NCBI RefSeq assembly: GCF_900067135.1
Contig: NZ_FJUR01000001.1
Coordinates: forward strand, 2,917,501-2,981,500
Length of the DNA stretch: 64,000 nt
Source: Rhizobium sp. 9140
Lineage (GTDB): Bacteria > Pseudomonadota > Alphaproteobacteria > Rhizobiales > Rhizobiaceae
Direction: 5' to 3'
Below are positions 54,943 through 64,000 of this stretch, piece after piece. Both the position numbers and the translations under genes were made by a program. A model generated the notes under the pieces. That model was not told the origin of the DNA. It was given only the letters and a program-made list of their open reading frames with translations, and did not search any database. The stretch's first letter is position 1. Every line of letters starts with the position of its first letter.

Positions 54943-56856
54943 TCAGGCGCCGACGGCACCGTCCTCGATCTTGCGGATCGCGACTACGGACGGCCGGGGC
55001 AGCGTGCCCTTGAAGTCCGGCCAGAGGGTTTCGGCCTTGTCCAGTGTTTCGGCATCCTCCGCCGGATGCTGCACGGAGACGAACAGCGTCTTGCCATCGG
55101 GCGTGAAGCAAGGACCGGTCGCCTCCGCACCGGCGGGACAGGTAAAGAGCAGCTTCGGCAGACCGCGGGCCGGACCTTCGGTATCAATACCGTAGATCCC
55201 GTCCGGCAGGCCGAAATCGTTGGCGCCGTCCGTCGCGACCCAGAGCCGGCCGGAGGGGTCGAAGGTGATGTTGTCGGGACAGACGAACCAGCCGTTTTCG
55301 GAGGTTTCCGGGTGGAAGCTCGCCTTCGTCGCCGCATCGGCCGGATTGCCCGCGAGAACGAACAGGTCCCATTCATAGATGTCGCCCGTATGGTCTGCGT
55401 CTTTACCGCGTCCGCCAGGCGGGATCAGCTCGACGATATGCCCCCAGAGGTTTTCCGGCCGGGTGTTGGCGGGATTCAGCTTGTCCTGCGCGCGCTTCTT
55501 GTTCTTGGTCATGACGGCATAGACACGACCCGTGACCGGGTTGGTCTCCATGTCTTCCGGCCGGTCCATTGGCGTCGCCCCGACCGCGTCTGCGGCAAGC
55601 CGCGTTTTGAGCAGCACCTCCGCCTGGGAGGCAAAGCCGTTTTCAGCGGTCAGCGGCCCCTGCCCGTGCACCAGCGGCAGCCAGTGCAGCGTACCGTCAG
55701 GATCGAAGCGCGCGACGGACAGGATGCCATCGTCCAGAATGTCCTTCGCCGTTTCCGGCTTTGCCGGGTCGAAGGCCGCCTTCGTGACGAAACGATAGGT
55801 GTATTCGAAATAGTCGTCATCGCCCATGTAGACGACGATCCGGCCGTCCTTGTTGTGCACGACTGTGGAGGCCTCGTGGCTCATGCGGCCGAGCGCCGTG
55901 CGCTTGATCGGCGTGGAGGACGGATCGTAAGGGTCGATCTCGACCACCCAGTCGAAACGGTTCGGTTCGTTGGGCTCTTTGGTCATATCGAAGCGATCAT
56001 GGAAGCGGGCGCGGCCATAGATATCGGAACCATCGAAGCCGTAGCGCTCCAGCACCGGCGCGATCGCCGACCCCTCGGGCTTGCCACCAAACGTATCGGA
56101 AGCACCCTCCTCGCAGGTCAGCACCGTGCCCCAGGGGGTGACGCCGCCGCCGCAATTGTAGTTGGTGCCGCGCGCAAGGCGACCCGCAGGGTCGTCTTTG
56201 GTCTTGACGAGATCATGGCCCGCGACGGGGCCGGACAGCGCCATCGGGGTCTCCACCGTCAGGCGGCGATTGTACATGCTGTCCTGAACCATGGCCCAGG
56301 CACCGTTCTCCATCTTCACCTCGACGATGGAGTGGCCCATGGCAGCCATGCCGAAATCGACCTGCTCCCGCGTCATCTTCGCACCGGCATCGTCCTCGGT
56401 CATGCCGGGAAAGATCACGTTCGGGGAGATGTATTCATTGTTGACGCAAAGGAGGCCATGATCGGCGCTGGTGGAACCCTTGGGCAATGGCATGAAGGCG
56501 ATGTAGTCACAATTATAGCCGAAACGCACCTGTTGCTCGGCGGCGGACGGCACGGTTCCGTCAAAGGCGGATGTGGCGCCGGTCAGCGGGTCGCCCCAGC
56601 GCGCGACCAGGTCGGCCCTGTAGCCGGGCGCAACCGCCATGTCCTTGTCGTAGACACGCTTCAACTCGGTGAACTGCAAGGTAGACGAGGACGAAGCCGC
56701 GAAGCTCTCCTCTGAAAACAGCGATCCGACGAAGCCGGTGCCGGTCGCCGCGATGGTGCCCATCGCCGTAAAGCCCTTGAGAAAGCTGCGACGCGAGGCA
56801 CGCGCCGCGATGATGTCGCGGATAACGGGCGATGATGTGCTGGGACAGTCTGCCAT
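54943..56856 (-). CDS. PhoX family phosphatase (DUF839), Tat-exported
   Basis: 637-residue periplasmic protein with twin-arginine signal (ASRRSFLKGF, residues 20-29) and the PhoX/DUF839 beta-propeller: LLCVNNEYISPNV, HSIVEVK, NYNCGGGVTPWGTVLTCEEGASDTFGG, ALGRMSHEASTVVHNKDGRIVVYMGDDDYFEYTYRFV in pieces, and FVCPDNITFDPSGRLWVATDG. PhoX alkaline phosphatases use Ca2+ and Fe3+ and release phosphate from organic esters. No clear Pho box was found upstream. It ends before the MFS gene by 221 bases. Confidence 0.92.
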   Translation of the reverse strand: MADCPSTSSPVIRDIIAARASRRSFLKGFTAMGTIAATGTGFVGSLFSEESFAASSSSTLQFTELKRVYDKDMAVAPGYRADLVARWGDPLTGATSAFDGTVPSAAEQQVRFGYNCDYIAFMPLPKGSTSADHGLLCVNNEYISPNVIFPGMTEDDAGAKMTREQVDFGMAAMGHSIVEVKMENGAWAMVQDSMYNRRLTVETPMALSGPVAGHDLVKTKDDPAGRLARGTNYNCGGGVTPWGTVLTCEEGASDTFGGKPEGSAIAPVLERYGFDGSDIYGRARFHDRFDMTKEPNEPNRFDWVVEIDPYDPSSTPIKRTALGRMSHEASTVVHNKDGRIVVYMGDDDYFEYTYRFVTKAAFDPAKPETAKDILDDGILSVARFDPDGTLHWLPLVHGQGPLTAENGFASQAEVLLKTRLAADAVGATPMDRPEDMETNPVTGRVYAVMTKNKKRAQDKLNPANTRPENLWGHIVELIPPGGRGKDADHTGDIYEWDLFVLAGNPADAATKASFHPETSENGWFVCPDNITFDPSGRLWVATDGANDFGLPDGIYGIDTEGPARGLPKLLFTCPAGAEATGPCFTPDGKTLFVSVQHPAEDAETLDKAETLWPDFKGTLPRPSVVAIRKIEDGAVGA

Positions 56857-56926
56857 GAGAAGCGCTCCTGATGCGTTGGAATGCGCCTGGATTAGCGACC
56901 GCTCATGACATGGAAGAGACAGCGAA

Positions 56927-56954
56927 CACGCGGGCAGGTGAAACGGCCCGCGTG
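56927..56954 (-). terminator. Stem-loop after the metallopeptidase gene
   Basis: CACGCGGGC (56927-56935) and GCCCGCGTG (56946-56954), 9-bp perfect stem with 10-base loop, 9 bases after the stop. No T-run, so possibly a 3' stabiliser. Confidence 0.5.
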
Positions 56955-56963
56955 CCGTGTTGA

Positions 56964-57875
56964 TCAGACAGGATTGTTGAACGTATCGCAGGCCTGAAGC
57001 TGCCCGCTATCGAAGCCGCGCTTGAACCACGTTGCGCGCTGCTGAGAGGTGCCGTGGTTGAAGCTTTCCGGCACGACATAGCCCTGTGTCCGCTTCTGCA
57101 GCGTATCGTCGCCGATCTGGGTCGCGGCATTGAGCGCCTCTTCGAGGTCACCCTGCTCCAGCAGGCCCTTCTGCTGCGTATACTTGCCCCAGATGCCGGC
57201 GTAGCAGTCGGCCTGAAGCTCGGTCCGCACGGAAAGCTCGTTGGACGAAGCCTCGTCCATTCCCTGACGCTGCTCGTTCACCTGCGGCAGCGTGCCGAGC
57301 AGGTTCTGTACGTGATGCCCCACCTCATGCGCAACGACATAGGCCTGCGCGAAATCGCCGGAGGCCTCGAAACGCTGAGAAAGCTCATCAAAGAAGGAGG
57401 TGTCGAGATAGACCTTCTGGTCGCCCGGGCAGTAGAACGGCCCCGAGGCAGACGAGGCCTGGCCGCAGGCCGACTGCACGCCGCCCGTGAAGAACACCAG
57501 CGTCGGCTCGCGATAGGTCTGGCCGTTCGACTGGAAGATACCGTTCCACGTATCCTCCGTCTCGGCGAGAACCGTGCGGATGAAAGCCTTGGTTTCCTCC
57601 TGCTCGGCCGTGCCCTGCGTGCTGCTCTGGCTTTGCTCGTAACCGGACTGCCCCGTCTGGCCGCCATCGAGAACCTGCAGCAGGTCGATGCCCATCGCCT
57701 TGAAGATGAAATAGATGACCACGAGGAAGATGATGGTGCCGATGCTCAAGCCGCCCCCGCGTCCGCCGCCCATCGGAATGCGGAAACCCCCACCGCGGCC
57801 GAAACCGCCCCGTACTGGCCCGGAGCCGCTCCGATCCTCGACATTGCTCGACTGGCGACGGCCCTTCCATTCCAT
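56964..57875 (-). CDS. Neutral zinc metallopeptidase, YpfJ-like
   Basis: 303-residue protein of the YpfJ/zinc-metallopeptidase family: Gly/Arg-rich N-terminus, one membrane helix (about 44-62, LSIGTIIFLVVIYFIFKAM), then the catalytic domain (about 90-300) with zinc motif HEVGHH in AYVVAHEVGHHVQNLLG and ELQADCYAG supplying the third ligand, plus PFYCPGDQKVYLDTSFF. Likely membrane-anchored with the catalytic part in the periplasm. Substrate unknown. Confidence 0.92.
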   Translation of the reverse strand: MEWKGRRQSSNVEDRSGSGPVRGGFGRGGGFRIPMGGGRGGGLSIGTIIFLVVIYFIFKAMGIDLLQVLDGGQTGQSGYEQSQSSTQGTAEQEETKAFIRTVLAETEDTWNGIFQSNGQTYREPTLVFFTGGVQSACGQASSASGPFYCPGDQKVYLDTSFFDELSQRFEASGDFAQAYVVAHEVGHHVQNLLGTLPQVNEQRQGMDEASSNELSVRTELQADCYAGIWGKYTQQKGLLEQGDLEEALNAATQIGDDTLQKRTQGYVVPESFNHGTSQQRATWFKRGFDSGQLQACDTFNNPV

Positions 57876-58140
57876 GGCGGTTCACTCCCTTGGTTCGGTA
57901 TCACAGATGGATCCGATATAACGCATGCCGGGCGAAAGGGTATCCCCGGCGCCGAATGCGTTTGCCAGCACTTTTCGGCCCGCATTTTCCTGTTGTGATC
58001 GCGATTTCGGGGTTTCGCTCCGGCCGCCATTTCCCTATAAGCCCCTTCTAGCCTTAAAGACGTGAGACTGCACGACCGGCCGATGGACACCCGCCATCGG
58101 AGCCGGCTTTTCGCGCAGCCTGAAAAGCGGAACCGAGACC

Positions 58141-61100
58141 ATGCCCAAGCGCCAAGATATCAAGTCCATCCTCATCATCGGCGCTGGACCGATCGTCATT
58201 GGCCAGGCATGCGAGTTCGATTATTCCGGGACACAGGCCTGCAAGGCGCTGAAGGAAGAAGGGTTCCGGGTCATTCTGGTCAACTCCAATCCGGCGACCA
58301 TCATGACGGATCCCGGTCTTGCGGACGCGACCTATGTCGAGCCGATCACCCCGGAAGTGGTGGCCAAGATCATCGCCAAGGAGCGCCCGGATGCGCTGCT
58401 GCCCACCATGGGCGGCCAGACGGCGCTGAACACCGCGCTCTCCCTGAAAAGAATGGGCGTTCTCGACCGCTACAATGTCGAGATGATCGGCGCGAAGCCC
58501 GCAGCTATCGACATGGCCGAAGACCGCGCGCTCTTTCGCGAGGCCATGGCCCGCATCGGACTGGAAACGCCGAGGTCGATGCTAGCGAACGCCACCGACA
58601 TCAAGGACGCCGACCGCAAGATGCATGAGGCCGAGCGCAACAAGCTGAAGGAAAGCCTGTCGGGCGCCGATCTCGATACCGCGCTGGATGCGCTCGAGAA
58701 TCAGTGGAACCTCGGCGAGACCGACCGCAAGCAGCGCTATATGAGCCACGCGATGGCGATCGCCGCGCAGGCGATCGACCAGATCGGCCTCCCCACCATC
58801 ATCCGCCCGTCCTTCACGCTTGGCGGCACCGGCGGCGGCATCGCCTATAACCGCTCGGAATTCTTCGAGATCGTCTCCTCCGGCCTCGATGCCTCGCCCA
58901 CCACCGAAGTGCTGATCGAGGAATCGGTGCTCGGCTGGAAGGAATACGAGATGGAAGTCGTGCGCGACACGGCCGACAACTGCATTATCATCTGCTCGAT
59001 CGAGAATATCGACCCGATGGGCGTCCACACCGGCGACAGCATCACCGTTGCCCCTGCACTGACCTTGACCGACAAGGAATACCAGATCATGCGCAACGCC
59101 TCGATCGCGGTGCTGCGCGAGATCGGCGTCGAAACCGGCGGCTCGAACGTGCAGTTCGCCGTCAACCCCAAGGACGGTCGTCTCGTCGTCATCGAGATGA
59201 ACCCGCGCGTTTCCCGTTCGTCGGCGCTGGCTTCCAAGGCGACCGGCTTCCCGATCGCCAAGATCGCCGCCAAGCTCGCCGTCGGCTACACGCTGGACGA
59301 GCTTGAGAACGATATCACCGGCGGCGCGACGCCGGCCTCGTTCGAACCGTCCATCGACTATGTGGTGACGAAGATCCCGCGCTTCGCCTTCGAGAAGTTC
59401 CCGGGCGCTTCGCCCGTTCTGACCACCGCCATGAAGTCCGTCGGCGAGGTCATGGCCATCGGCCGCACCTTCGCCGAATCGCTTCAGAAGGCCCTGCGCG
59501 GCATGGAAACGGGGCTCACCGGCCTTGACGAGATCGAGATCCCCGGCCTCGACGACGGCAGCGACGGCCGCAATGCCATCCGCGCCGCCATCGGCACGCC
59601 GACGCCCGACCGCCTGCGCATGGTCGCACAGGCGCTGCGCCTCGGCATGTCGGAAGCCGACGTGCATGACGGCTCGAAGATCGACCCGTGGTTCATCGCC
59701 CAGCTCAAGGCCATCGTGGACATGGAATCCCGCATTCGCGAGCACGGCCTGCCGGATGATGCCGAGAACCTGCGCATGCTGAAGGCCATGGGTTTTTCGG
59801 ATGCCCGCCTCGCCACCCTCTCGGGCAAGCGCCCGAAGGAAGTCGCCGAAAAGCGCAACGCCCTTGACGTTCGCCCGGTCTACAAGCGCATCGACACTTG
59901 TGCTGCCGAGTTCGCATCGCCCACCGCCTATATGTATTCGACCTACGAGACACCCTTCGTCGGCAAGGCCCGCAGCGAAGCCGGGATCTCCGACCGCAAG
60001 AAGGTCGTCATCCTTGGCGGCGGCCCGAACCGCATCGGACAGGGCATCGAGTTCGATTACTGCTGCTGCCACGCAGCCTTCGCGCTGAAGGATGCGGGCT
60101 TCGAAGCGATCATGATCAACTGCAACCCGGAAACGGTTTCCACCGATTACGACACGTCCGACCGGCTCTATTTCGAGCCGCTGACGGCCGAAGACGTGAT
60201 CGAGATCCTGAAGATGGAGCAGACGCGCGGCGAACTCGTCGGCGTCATCGTGCAGTTCGGCGGCCAGACCCCGCTGAAACTTGCCGAAGCCCTGGAAAAG
60301 AACGGCATTCCGATCCTCGGCACGGCACCCGACATGATCGACCTAGCCGAAGACCGCGACCGCTTCCAGAAGCTTCTGATGAAGCTCGACCTCAACCAGC
60401 CCAATAACGGCATCGCCTACTCCGTCGAGCAGGCCCGCCTCGTTGCTTCCGAGATCGGCTTCCCGCTGGTCGTGCGCCCGTCCTATGTTCTGGGCGGCCG
60501 CGCCATGCAGATCATCCACTCGGAAAGCATGTTGCAGACCTACCTGCTCGATACCGTTCCGGAACTCGTGCCGGAGGACATCAAGCAGCGCTATCCCAAC
60601 GACAAGACGGGCCAGATCAACACGCTGCTCGGCAAGAACCCGCTTCTTTTCGACAGCTATCTGGCAAACGCCATCGAAGTCGATGTGGACTGCATCTCGG
60701 ATGGCAAGGACGTCTACGTCGCCGGGATCATGGAGCACATTGAGGAGGCCGGCATCCATTCGGGTGACAGCGCCTGCTCCCTGCCCCCGCGCACCCTGTC
60801 CAACGACATGCTGGACGAGCTTGAGCGGCAGGCGAAAGCCATGGCGAAAGCGCTGAACGTCGGCGGCCTGATGAACGTGCAGTTCGCCATCAAGGACGGC
60901 GTGGTCTACGTGCTCGAAGTCAACCCGCGTGCCTCACGCACGGTGCCTTTCGTCGCCAAGACGATCGGGGCGCCAATCGCCAAGATCGCCGCCCGCGTCA
61001 TGGCCGGGGAGACGCTCGACCAGTGCTTCGCAGCCTATGGCGGCAAGCCCGACCCGCGCGCGCTGAAGCATATCGCCGTCAAGGAAGCCGTCTTCCCCTT

Positions 61101-61626
61101 CGCCCGCTTCCCCGGCGTAGACATCCTGCTTGGACCGGAAATGCGCTCGACGGGCGAAGTCATCGGCCTTGATACCGATTTCGCACTCGCTTTTGCCAAG
61201 GCGCAGCTCGGCGCCGGCGTCGATCTACCGCGCGAAGGCACGGTTTTCGTCTCTGTTCGCGACGGAGACAAGGACGGCGTCCTCCCGGCCATCCGCATCC
61301 TGACGGATATCGGCTTCAAGGTGCTGGCAACTGGCGGTACCGCCCGTTTCCTCGAAGCCAACGGCATCGCGACGACCAAGATCAACAAGGTTCAGGAAGG
61401 CCGTCCGCATATCGAGGACGCCATTCGCAACCGTCAGGTCCAGCTCGTCATCAACACGACCGACAGCAACAAGGCAATCTCGGATTCCAAGTCCCTCCGC
61501 CGCGCCACGTTGATGCAGAAGGTCCCCTACTTCACCACGATGGCCGGTGCCGAAGCAGCGGCTGCCGCGATCAAGGCGCTGAAGGCCGGCAATCTGGAAG
61601 TCCGGCCGCTCCAGAGCTATTTCTGA
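58141..61626 (+). CDS. carB: Carbamoyl-phosphate synthase large chain CarB
   Basis: 1161-residue synthetase: two homologous ATP-grasp halves (about 1-550 with [14 protein letters not shown] and 600-1010 with [12 protein letters not shown]), an oligomerisation domain between ([22 protein letters not shown]..), and a C-terminal MGS-like allosteric domain (about 1015-1150; [22 protein letters not shown]). Makes carbamoyl phosphate from bicarbonate, ATP and CarA-derived ammonia. The insert at about 170-200 with a Lys/Asp-rich helix makes it slightly longer than the E. coli enzyme (1073), as is usual in rhizobia. Confidence 0.98.
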   Translation: MPKRQDIKSILIIGAGPIVIGQACEFDYSGTQACKALKEEGFRVILVNSNPATIMTDPGLADATYVEPITPEVVAKIIAKERPDALLPTMGGQTALNTALSLKRMGVLDRYNVEMIGAKPAAIDMAEDRALFREAMARIGLETPRSMLANATDIKDADRKMHEAERNKLKESLSGADLDTALDALENQWNLGETDRKQRYMSHAMAIAAQAIDQIGLPTIIRPSFTLGGTGGGIAYNRSEFFEIVSSGLDASPTTEVLIEESVLGWKEYEMEVVRDTADNCIIICSIENIDPMGVHTGDSITVAPALTLTDKEYQIMRNASIAVLREIGVETGGSNVQFAVNPKDGRLVVIEMNPRVSRSSALASKATGFPIAKIAAKLAVGYTLDELENDITGGATPASFEPSIDYVVTKIPRFAFEKFPGASPVLTTAMKSVGEVMAIGRTFAESLQKALRGMETGLTGLDEIEIPGLDDGSDGRNAIRAAIGTPTPDRLRMVAQALRLGMSEADVHDGSKIDPWFIAQLKAIVDMESRIREHGLPDDAENLRMLKAMGFSDARLATLSGKRPKEVAEKRNALDVRPVYKRIDTCAAEFASPTAYMYSTYETPFVGKARSEAGISDRKKVVILGGGPNRIGQGIEFDYCCCHAAFALKDAGFEAIMINCNPETVSTDYDTSDRLYFEPLTAEDVIEILKMEQTRGELVGVIVQFGGQTPLKLAEALEKNGIPILGTAPDMIDLAEDRDRFQKLLMKLDLNQPNNGIAYSVEQARLVASEIGFPLVVRPSYVLGGRAMQIIHSESMLQTYLLDTVPELVPEDIKQRYPNDKTGQINTLLGKNPLLFDSYLANAIEVDVDCISDGKDVYVAGIMEHIEEAGIHSGDSACSLPPRTLSNDMLDELERQAKAMAKALNVGGLMNVQFAIKDGVVYVLEVNPRASRTVPFVAKTIGAPIAKIAARVMAGETLDQCFAAYGGKPDPRALKHIAVKEAVFPFARFPGVDILLGPEMRSTGEVIGLDTDFALAFAKAQLGAGVDLPREGTVFVSVRDGDKDGVLPAIRILTDIGFKVLATGGTARFLEANGIATTKINKVQEGRPHIEDAIRNRQVQLVINTTDSNKAISDSKSLRRATLMQKVPYFTTMAGAEAAAAAIKALKAGNLEVRPLQSYF

Positions 61627-61628
61627 CA

Positions 61629-61886
61629 ATGGAAAAGCCGGTCCGCTACACGATGCATGCGGAAACGGTTATCCTGCAGCGAGAGTTGTCCAAAGACTGG
61701 ATCGAAGAAACCATACGGACGCCGGAATGGACGGAACCGGATCCCCGCGATCCGGCCGTCCGACGGTGTTTTCGAGCGATCCCCATGCGAGACGGGCGGA
61801 TTCTCCGCGTCGCATGCGTTGAAGACGACGTTGAATGTCGTGTAGTGTCTGCGTTCCTCGATCGCGATGCAAGGAAACCGGCATGA
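61629..61886 (+). CDS. DUF4258-like small protein, first of a two-gene unit
   Basis: 85-residue protein starting 2 bases after the carB stop. The pattern RYTMHAETVILQRELSKDWIEETIRTPEW, then FRAIPMRDGRILRVACVEDDVECRVVSAFLDRDARK, is that of DUF4258 (small alpha/beta fold with an N-terminal helix carrying a His). The stop overlaps the ATG of the next gene (ATGA). Pairs of DUF4258 with DUF2283 look like toxin-antitoxin modules by size and coupling, but the activity is unproven here. Confidence 0.75.
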   Translation: MEKPVRYTMHAETVILQRELSKDWIEETIRTPEWTEPDPRDPAVRRCFRAIPMRDGRILRVACVEDDVECRVVSAFLDRDARKPA

Positions 61887-62074
61887 AGCCCATTGTTGAA
61901 TATGACAGGTCGTCCGACGCGGCCTACATCCGGCTCTCAAGCGAAATCGTCACGGAAAGTGCGGAGGTCTCCGAGGGAATCGTTCTGGATTACGACGATC
62001 AGGGCCGCATTGTCGGGATGGAAGTTCTCAACGCCCGTTCGCATCTCTCCTCGTCGCTTCTCGACGTCGCCTGA
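61883..62074 (+). CDS. DUF2283 domain-containing small protein, second of a two-gene unit
   Basis: 63-residue protein with the complete DUF2283 pattern: VEYDRSSDAAYIRLSSE, VSEGIVLDYDDQGRIVGMEVLNAR. Coupled to the DUF4258-like gene by a four-base overlap, with AAGGAAACC ahead of the ATG at 61883. In a toxin-antitoxin reading this acidic protein would be the antitoxin; alternatively both are metabolic or regulatory proteins. Its transcription probably continues from carB. Confidence 0.82.
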   Translation: MKPIVEYDRSSDAAYIRLSSEIVTESAEVSEGIVLDYDDQGRIVGMEVLNARSHLSSSLLDVA

Positions 62075-62148
62075 CAACGCGAGCGGTTGCGTCACGCCAA
62101 AGGCGTCGCGCGGCACTTTGTTCTTCTCCCGACCAAATGGAAACGACC

Positions 62149-62493
62149 TTAGACCTGTGTCGGCCTGATCGTCCCGACAGAGACCGTACCCTGTACCACC
62201 CCACGCTCACCCTCGTGTCCGAAGGCGGGGCTGACTGGCTCCTCGATGACCGTATAGAGCTTTTCGTTCCGGAAGACGCTGGCCATCCGCGTGTCCGTGC
62301 CTTCGGCCGGTTTGGCGTCGATCTCGGTGAAGTCCAATTCCGCTTCGGCTGCCACGATGCGAGCGTCGGCCGGCGACTCGGCCCGCACGACGATCTCTCC
62401 CTGGCTCGGTGCGTTGCTCCAGCCCGGATCGCCCGGTTCGGCCAAGGGAACCAGCCGGTAGAGCCGAAGCTGGCGGATATCGTTCTGGGTCAT
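62149..62493 (-). CDS. Small hypothetical protein (coupled pair, downstream)
   Basis: 114-residue soluble protein, no family recognised. Sequence opens with LRLYRLVPLAEPGDPGWSNAPSQGEIVVRAESPADARIVAAEAELDF, which looks like an alternating alpha/beta fold, and ends with a basic stretch FGHEGERGVVQGTVSV. GGAGACCC precedes ATG 62491-62493, which overlaps the stop of the gene upstream by four bases. Confidence 0.75.
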   Translation of the reverse strand: MTQNDIRQLRLYRLVPLAEPGDPGWSNAPSQGEIVVRAESPADARIVAAEAELDFTEIDAKPAEGTDTRMASVFRNEKLYTVIEEPVSPAFGHEGERGVVQGTVSVGTIRPTQV

Positions 62494-62810
62494 GATGGGT
62501 CTCCTTTTTCAGTTCTGGATGCAGCCAATCGCGTGGCGGCAAGCGCCTCCGCCCGTGTCAAAGCCGTCATGATGATGGAGCGGATCTCGTCGTCGGCAAG
62601 GCGCTGGCCTGCAAAGCCCTCGTCTGAGACCACGCCAGGATCCTCTTCATGGTCCGCGACGATCTCGGTATCGCGTGCCATCGTTTCGAGCAGTGCACGT
62701 CCGTCGGCATCGCGGGCGACATGCGTCATGAGGCCGATCAGGAGGCGCCTGTAGGCGTTCAGGCGTCCATCGATCTGATCACGGGATTGCTCGGGAAATT
62801 CGGGGTTCAT
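62490..62810 (-). CDS. Small hypothetical protein (coupled pair, upstream)
   Basis: 106-residue helical, acidic protein of unknown function ([75 protein letters not shown] in pieces). GGAG lies 7 bases before the ATG at 62808-62810; an ATG two codons upstream (62816) is too close. Translationally coupled to the next gene. Divergent from greA across 237 bases. Confidence 0.7.
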   Translation of the reverse strand: MNPEFPEQSRDQIDGRLNAYRRLLIGLMTHVARDADGRALLETMARDTEIVADHEEDPGVVSDEGFAGQRLADDEIRSIIMTALTRAEALAATRLAASRTEKGDPS

Positions 62811-62958
62811 CGACATGCTCCATGTTGTCGGTCGGAACTGTCTCATGCGCCGCTTGGTTCCTGTGAACGCCGGACAAGTCCATGGCCCATCGACATTCTT
62901 CGAAACATCTGGCTTCCCACCGGACGTTTCTGCTATAGTTATTGCCTTGATGTTTTGA

Positions 62959-62994
62959 ACGGTTCCGGAGTTGACGCTCCGGATGCCGTTTTAT
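62959..62994 (+). terminator. Terminator-like hairpin in the greA leader
   Basis: AACGG (62959-62963) and CCGTT (62986-62990) enclose CCGGAG (62965-62970)/CTCCGG (62977-62982) with TTGACG loop, then TTTATTTT. It is about 60 bases before the greA start, and no rightward gene lies upstream for 880 bases, so it stands inside the greA leader and may work as an attenuator or end a short leader RNA. Confidence 0.6.
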
Positions 62995-63001
62995 TTTGCT
63001 T

Positions 63002-63023
63002 CGGGCCTGCCTGCGCAGGCCCG
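63002..63023 (+). promoter_or_regulatory. Second leader hairpin before greA
   Basis: CGGGCCTGC (63002-63010) and GCAGGCCCG (63015-63023) make a perfect 9-bp stem closed by a four-base loop, 24 bases ahead of the greA ATG. With the hairpin at 62959 it makes a structured leader that could affect transcription pausing or ribosome access. Confidence 0.5.
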
Positions 63024-63047
63024 GGGCGCACCATGAAGGACGTTGAA

Positions 63048-63524
63048 ATGGTCGAAAAAGTACCGATGACGCAGAGCGGCTTTGCCAAGCTGCAGGAAGA
63101 GCTGCGCTGGCGCCAGCAGGAAGAGCGGCCGCGGATCATCGAGGCGATTGCCGAAGCGCGCGCCCATGGCGACCTTTCGGAAAATGCCGAATACCACGCC
63201 GCCAAGGAAGCGCAGAGCCACAACGAAGGCCGTATCGGTGAGGTCGAAGACTACGTCGCCCGCGCTGAAGTGATCGACCTTTCGAAGATGTCCGGCTCCA
63301 AGATCAAGTTCGGCGCCACCGTCAAGCTGATCGACGAAGACACGGAAGAAAACAAGACCTACCAGATCGTCGGCGACCAGGAAGCCGACGTGAAGCAGGG
63401 CCGTATTTCCATCTCCTCGCCCATCGCCCGCGCGCTGATCGGCAAGGAAGTCGGCGATTCGATCGAGGTCGTCGCCCCGGGCGGCTCGAAGGCCTACGAA
63501 ATCCTCGCGATCAACTGGGGTTGA
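63048..63524 (+). CDS. greA: Transcription elongation factor GreA
   Basis: 158-residue factor that makes RNA polymerase cleave backtracked transcripts. N-terminal coiled-coil (about 8-78) with the acidic tip region [17 protein letters not shown], and C-terminal globular domain (about 83-158) with [21 protein letters not shown] and [18 protein letters not shown] at 63048 has GAAGGACG ahead; upstream frame extension is not coding. It is preceded by an unusually structured leader and followed, as in other rhizobia, by the LPS core mannosyltransferase gene. Confidence 0.97.
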   Translation: MVEKVPMTQSGFAKLQEELRWRQQEERPRIIEAIAEARAHGDLSENAEYHAAKEAQSHNEGRIGEVEDYVARAEVIDLSKMSGSKIKFGATVKLIDEDTEENKTYQIVGDQEADVKQGRISISSPIARALIGKEVGDSIEVVAPGGSKAYEILAINWG

Positions 63525-63540
63525 TCCTGAACGTACACTG

Positions 63541-63572
63541 CAACGGCTCCCGACTCACGTTGGGGGCCGTTG
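63541..63572 (+). terminator. Probable terminator after greA
   Basis: CAACGGCTCCC (63541-63551) and GGGGGCCGTTG (63562-63572) pair over 11 bp with one G-T pair; a short T-rich end follows. 16 bases after the stop. Confidence 0.55.
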
Positions 63573-63673
63573 TGCTTCCGGTGGCAGGAAACCGCGACCG
63601 GCGTGAATGCGTGGTGGATGACCTGTACCCGCGCGTGACGGATCGCTGCAGTTCCTTTATCCTCACACCATCA

Positions 63674-64000
63674 TGAGCAGGTTTCTGGACATCCGCACCG
63701 TCGATATCATCGCTCCGAATTTCAAGAAGCGGCTTTCCGGCGTCACCTCGACCATTGTGCAACTCGTGCCGGTGCAGACCCGCATGGGCGAGCGCATCGC
63801 GACGCTCGGCCCCGGCCTGCCGGAAGACCTGCCCGCAATCCGTTTTCGCGATCTTGTCCATCTACGACGTCCGCCGGAAGGCTGCACGGCACGCATCTGG
63901 CATGCCCGCCGAAACCTCGAAATGCTCCCGGGGATTTTTCTGCGCGATGTGTTGCGCCTGCCGCTGAAGCTGCTGTTCACCTCCGCCGCACAGCGCAGGC
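63674..64000 (+). CDS. lpsB: LPS core mannosyltransferase LpsB/LpcC, N-terminal part
   Basis: 109 codons before the right edge cuts the gene. The opening IRTVDIIAPNFKKRLSGVTSTIVQLVPVQTRMG is the N-terminal Rossmann loop (with SGVTST) of the rhizobial lipopolysaccharide core mannosyltransferase, followed by IATLGPGLPEDLP and HARRNLEMLPGIFLRDVLRLPLKLLFTSAAQRR. It should transfer mannose to the LPS inner core in the cytoplasm. Location directly behind greA matches other Rhizobiaceae. The catalytic half lies outside the window. Confidence 0.9.

Overview
The window (64 kb, GC-rich) reads as chromosomal DNA of an alphaproteobacterium of the order Rhizobiales, most likely family Rhizobiaceae (Sinorhizobium/Rhizobium/Agrobacterium/Shinella-like). 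Supporting this are the dctA/dctBD C4-dicarboxylate locus with a sigma-54 promoter, a 684-residue rpoD with the long non-conserved region, carA divergent from a GatB/YqeY gene and dnaG, greA followed by an lpsB/lpcC-type LPS core mannosyltransferase, many small DUF proteins common in rhizobia, a RIME-type palindromic repeat and a GTTC-N7-GTTC LexA box. Species is not decided here. No prophage, transposase or CRISPR array is seen.

Layout. 0-5.3 kb: leftward polyamine-type ABC transporter operon (ATPase, Tat-exported binding protein, two permeases) with a divergent GntR/FCD regulator. 5.4-9.7 kb: DUF982 protein, sulfite-oxidase-like molybdoprotein, DEAD-box RNA helicase and three small genes. 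10-14.7 kb: signalling pair, a soluble PAS-PAS chemotaxis receptor and an MHYT-PAS-GGDEF-EAL protein. 14.9-19.6 kb: dctD-dctB and the divergent dctA. 19.8-25.6 kb: DUF1127, fasciclin protein with its ECF sigma/RskA-type anti-sigma pair, DedA, TauE/SafE exporter and a ketoglutarate-semialdehyde-type dehydrogenase.

25.8-37 kb: an accessory-looking MmeI-like (type IIL) restriction-modification gene split by a frameshift, then a sulfonate-use block: ssuACBD in one tightly overlapped operon, flanked on both sides by paralogous FAD/NAD(P)-binding oxidoreductases, plus a flavin reductase that probably feeds SsuD. 37.2-42.4 kb: tRNA-Ile(CAT) and mostly small or poorly characterised genes (SIMPL, exported basic protein, NTF2-like, YjbQ, DUF1428, TonB-like DUF930 protein, GNAT acetyltransferase).

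42.7-64 kb: housekeeping core: rpoD, recQ, dnaG, YqeY, carA, MATE and MFS exporters, PhoX-type phosphatase, zinc metallopeptidase, carB, a DUF4258/DUF2283 pair, two small coupled genes, greA with a hairpin-rich leader, and the start of lpsB running off the right edge.

The observations I rate highest are the greA leader with a terminator-like structure, the frameshifted MmeI-like enzyme, the sigma/anti-sigma/fasciclin cluster that parallels mycobacterial SigK-RskA-Mpt70/83, the symmetric sulfonate block, the DUF4258/DUF2283 two-gene unit behind carB, and a LexA-type box in front of recQ. All functional calls come from reading the sequence and from knowledge of families; no database search was run.
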